Source of the DNA: DASYPP01 sp036006525
GTDB taxonomy: Bacteria > Gemmatimonadota > Gemmatimonadetes > Gemmatimonadales > GWC2-71-9
Assembly: GCA_036006525.1 (NCBI GenBank)
Contig: DASYPP010000009.1
Span: 1 to 64,000 of the forward strand
DNA: 64,000 nt
Reading direction: 5' to 3'
Of this stretch, positions 61,997-64,000 are shown one piece after another. A program made the translations under genes and the position numbers. Positions within the stretch are counted from its first letter, which is position 1, and each line of letters opens with the position of its first letter. Below the pieces are notes generated by a model. The model worked only from the letters and a program-made list of their open reading frames with translations, had not been told where the DNA came from and did not search any database.

Positions 61997-63148
61997 GTGA
62001 CTACCCCATCGGCTTCGCAGGACATCGAGTTCCTGCAGGACAACGACCTCGCACACCGGTTTCTGGAAGGCATCGAGCGTGAACCGCTGATCGCCGTGGA
62101 TACCGAAGCGGCCAGTTTTCATCGCTATCACGACCGGGTGTACCTGTTGCAGATGAGCACCCGGGAGCGAACCGCGGTGATCGATCCTCTCGTGGTGACC
62201 CAACTCGACACCCTGGGACTGAGGCTGGCCGATCCCGGGACCGAGGTGGTGTTCCACGACGCCGACTACGACTTGCGGATGCTGGACCGGGACTACGGTT
62301 TTCGAGCCCGGAACATTTTCGACACCCGCATCGCGGCCCAACTACTGAACGAACCCGGCATCGGGTTGGCGGCACTACTGGAGAAGTACCTGGGGATAAC
62401 ACTCGACAAGCGGTTTCAGCGAGCCGATTGGTCGCGGCGCCCGCTGCTTCCCGGCATGCTCGAGTACGCCGCGATGGACACCCGGTACCTGCCGCAGCTG
62501 AGAGACATCCTGCAGGACAAGCTGGCGCAGATGGGCCGCCTGGCCTGGGCCAAGGAGGAGTTCGCCGCGCTGGAAGAGTTGCGATGGTCTCCGGGGACGG
62601 CGGAAGAAAGTTTCTGGAAGATCAAAGGAGCCAAGCAGTTGCGGGGTCCTTCAGTGGCCATCCTTCGCGAGTTGTACCAGTGGCGGGACCAGGTCGCCCG
62701 GCAGCTGGACCGGGCCCCGTTCCGGGTCCTCAACAATGAAACCCTGATCGAGTTGGCCAACGCGCAGCCGCGAACACCAGCCGCCCTCAAGCTCGTGCGC
62801 GGCATCAGCTCCGAGGTCATGCAGCGGCGGGGGACCGACATCCTGGCGGCCGTGGAGCGGGGGCTGGCCGTTCCGGTTTCCGACATCCCCCGCCCGGAAC
62901 GGGGGCTCAGGACCAGGCCGGATCCGGAATTCCTGGAACGCGTCGAGCGGCTCAAGCTGGTGCGCAACGCCGAAGCTACCAGGGTCGACCTGCCTCCGGG
63001 CGTCCTCTGCCCCAACGGCACGCTGGAAGCGGTGGCACGGCGGGAACCAAAGACAATGGAAGAGATGAGCGGGGTTGAAGAACTGCGGCAGTGGCAATGC
63101 GAGGTGATCGGCCCGGCGCTGATCGAGGCGTTGCGCCGCCCGGCCTAG
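61997..63148 (+). CDS. rnd: Ribonuclease D
   Basis: 383 residues. DEDDy exonuclease motifs: AVDTEAASF (Asp, Glu), HDADYDLRML (Asp) and YAAMDTRYL (Tyr, Asp). An HRDC domain follows (about 210-290: LRELYQWRDQVARQLDRAPF) and a second HRDC-like C-terminal part. It trims tRNA 3' ends. GTG start. The stop abuts that of the converging gene with no gap. Confidence 0.92.
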   Translation: MTTPSASQDIEFLQDNDLAHRFLEGIEREPLIAVDTEAASFHRYHDRVYLLQMSTRERTAVIDPLVVTQLDTLGLRLADPGTEVVFHDADYDLRMLDRDYGFRARNIFDTRIAAQLLNEPGIGLAALLEKYLGITLDKRFQRADWSRRPLLPGMLEYAAMDTRYLPQLRDILQDKLAQMGRLAWAKEEFAALEELRWSPGTAEESFWKIKGAKQLRGPSVAILRELYQWRDQVARQLDRAPFRVLNNETLIELANAQPRTPAALKLVRGISSEVMQRRGTDILAAVERGLAVPVSDIPRPERGLRTRPDPEFLERVERLKLVRNAEATRVDLPPGVLCPNGTLEAVARREPKTMEEMSGVEELRQWQCEVIGPALIEALRRPA

Positions 63149-63460
63149 TTACCCGCCGAGAAACGCGCGCACCCGGGGATCGATCTTTTCCGGGGTCCAG
63201 TACGGCTCCCACACAATTTCGACGTCTACCGATTTCACTCCTTCGAGATCCTGCAGAGTCTGGGTGACGTCAGTTACGATTTCCGGGCCAGCCGGGCATC
63301 CCGGAGAAGTCAGAGTCATCTTGACCTTCACCTCGCCCTCGGGGTTGACGTCTACCTCGTAGACCAGCCCAAGGTCAACGATGTTCAGGTTGAGCTCGGG
63401 ATCCTTCACCGCGCGCAACGCCTTCTTGAGATAATCAGGAGTAAGTGACGGGTTCAACAT
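63149..63460 (-). CDS. MIP18/SufT-family Fe-S maturation protein (DUF59)
   Basis: 103 residues from the ATG at 63460 (GAGG upstream). Family blocks: VKDPELNLNIVDLGLVYEV (about 18-36), VKMTLTSPGCPAG with the conserved Cys, and VEIVWEPYWTPEKI. Such proteins act in Fe-S cluster trafficking (SufT) or phenylacetate oxygenase assembly (PaaD). With the suf operon 6 kb away, a SufT role is likely. The start overlaps the upstream serine hydrolase gene by 7 bases. Confidence 0.88.
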   Translation of the reverse strand: MLNPSLTPDYLKKALRAVKDPELNLNIVDLGLVYEVDVNPEGEVKVKMTLTSPGCPAGPEIVTDVTQTLQDLEGVKSVDVEIVWEPYWTPEKIDPRVRAFLGG

Positions 63461-64000
63461 GCCGGGCCTCGGGTGCCGATTCTCCGGAAAGATAACCCGG
63501 GATGGGCAAAGCACTGCGGCTCAATCGCGATCACGGCCTCGTCCGCCACGCGGGCACGAATCGCCCGGAGATCCCGAAGGGAGCGGTAAACGTCGGGATT
63601 CATGCTGCGGTTGGTGAGCAGGATAACGAAGAGATCCTGTTCCGGATCGACCCAGATCTGGGTGCCGGTCCACCCGGTATGTCCATACGCTCCCTCGGAG
63701 AGCAGGGTTCCGAACAGAGTCGGCTCCTCAGCCGCCGGATCCGGCGAGTCCCATCCCAGCAGACGGGTACCCGCACCGGGCTGATGCTCCAGGAAGCGCG
63801 CCATGGTCCCGGGAGCGACGAGCTGGTTTCCATCCGGCCCGCGGCCCCCAGCCAACCACCACTCGGCAAAACGCGCCAGATCCGCCCCGGTGGCGAAGAG
63901 GCCCGCATGTCCGGCAATGCCGCCCAGGACCCGGGCATTCATATCCTGAACCGTGCCGGACACCGGGTGGCCGCGCCGCTCAAAGCTCGCGGCGATGTGG
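63454..64000 (-). CDS. Serine hydrolase of the beta-lactamase/class C family, C-terminal part only
   Basis: The frame is open to the right window edge, so the N-terminal portion with the SxxK motif is missing. The visible 180 or so residues carry VQDMNARVLGGIAGHAGLFATGADLARF (in parts) and YGHTGWTGTQIWVDPEQDLFVILLTNR; HTGWTGT is the KTG-box equivalent. This is the CubicO/EstB-like group of penicillin-binding-protein-fold esterases and peptidases. Confidence 0.85.
   Translation of the reverse strand, partial: HIAASFERRGHPVSGTVQDMNARVLGGIAGHAGLFATGADLARFAEWWLAGGRGPDGNQLVAPGTMARFLEHQPGAGTRLLGWDSPDPAAEEPTLFGTLLSEGAYGHTGWTGTQIWVDPEQDLFVILLTNRSMNPDVYRSLRDLRAIRARVADEAVIAIEPQCFAHPGLSFRRIGTRGPAC

Overview
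The window is a high-GC bacterial chromosome segment, gene-dense and with most neighbours overlapping by 1-11 bases. Gene content (many small secreted lipoproteins, a SUF Fe-S operon, a ParABS locus followed by an M23 peptidase and a bactofilin, patatin/beta-barrel protein, PlsC, type II NADH dehydrogenase) points to a free-living diderm. The lipoprotein style and overall mix resemble Gemmatimonadota; this is inference from gene content, not a measured phylogeny. A consensus-like parS site beside mnmG-parA-parB suggests that about 43-48 kb lies fairly close to the replication origin. I saw no rRNA, tRNA, CRISPR array, transposase or prophage gene.

Layout. 0-7.9 kb (minus): two tandem FAD oxidoreductases, a GcvT-fold aminomethyltransferase-like protein and an IclR regulator with its own promoter and operator; then a lipoprotein amidohydrolase and a peptide-binding lipoprotein. 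8.0-13.0 kb (plus): a compact unit of three lipoproteins, a TPR protein and a sigma-54 activator whose receiver-like domain has lost its phospho-acceptor; two lipoprotein genes carry sigma-54 type -24/-12 promoters. 13.1-17.6 kb: EF-G-like GTPase, small [2Fe-2S] protein, GAF histidine kinase. 17.6-23.5 kb (minus): a three-repeat PPC exported protein, a three-subunit molybdenum hydroxylase of the 4-hydroxybenzoyl-CoA reductase type, and a MazEF toxin-antitoxin pair directly upstream. 23.6-30.1 kb (plus): a metal (probably zinc) uptake cluster without an ATPase, then a copper operon (CopZ-like, 32-residue membrane peptide, CopA, CsoR).

30.1-43.3 kb: minus-strand LOG / deoxyhypusine synthase-like / MFS operon; plus-strand NDH-2 and QueG; AI-2E transporter; PlsC; and a five-gene BMP-type (nucleoside-like) ABC importer operon with a NIF3 gene inside it. 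43.4-57.3 kb (minus): bactofilin, M23 peptidase, parB, parA, parS, mnmG, a NatAB-type exporter, a small unknown protein, bacilliredoxin, and sufU-S-D-C-B headed by sufR. 57.5-64 kb: peptide deformylase, patatin-barrel protein, ferredoxin, thioesterase/hydrolase fusion, RNase D, a MIP18/SufT-like protein and a truncated serine hydrolase.

The least explained structures are (i) four intergenic inverted repeats whose arms are built from iterated words of 7, 8, about 10 and about 10 bases, each with a different word but the same design, and (ii) the sigma-54 lipoprotein circuit at 8-13 kb. Motif positions and site calls were read by eye; nothing was aligned or searched.
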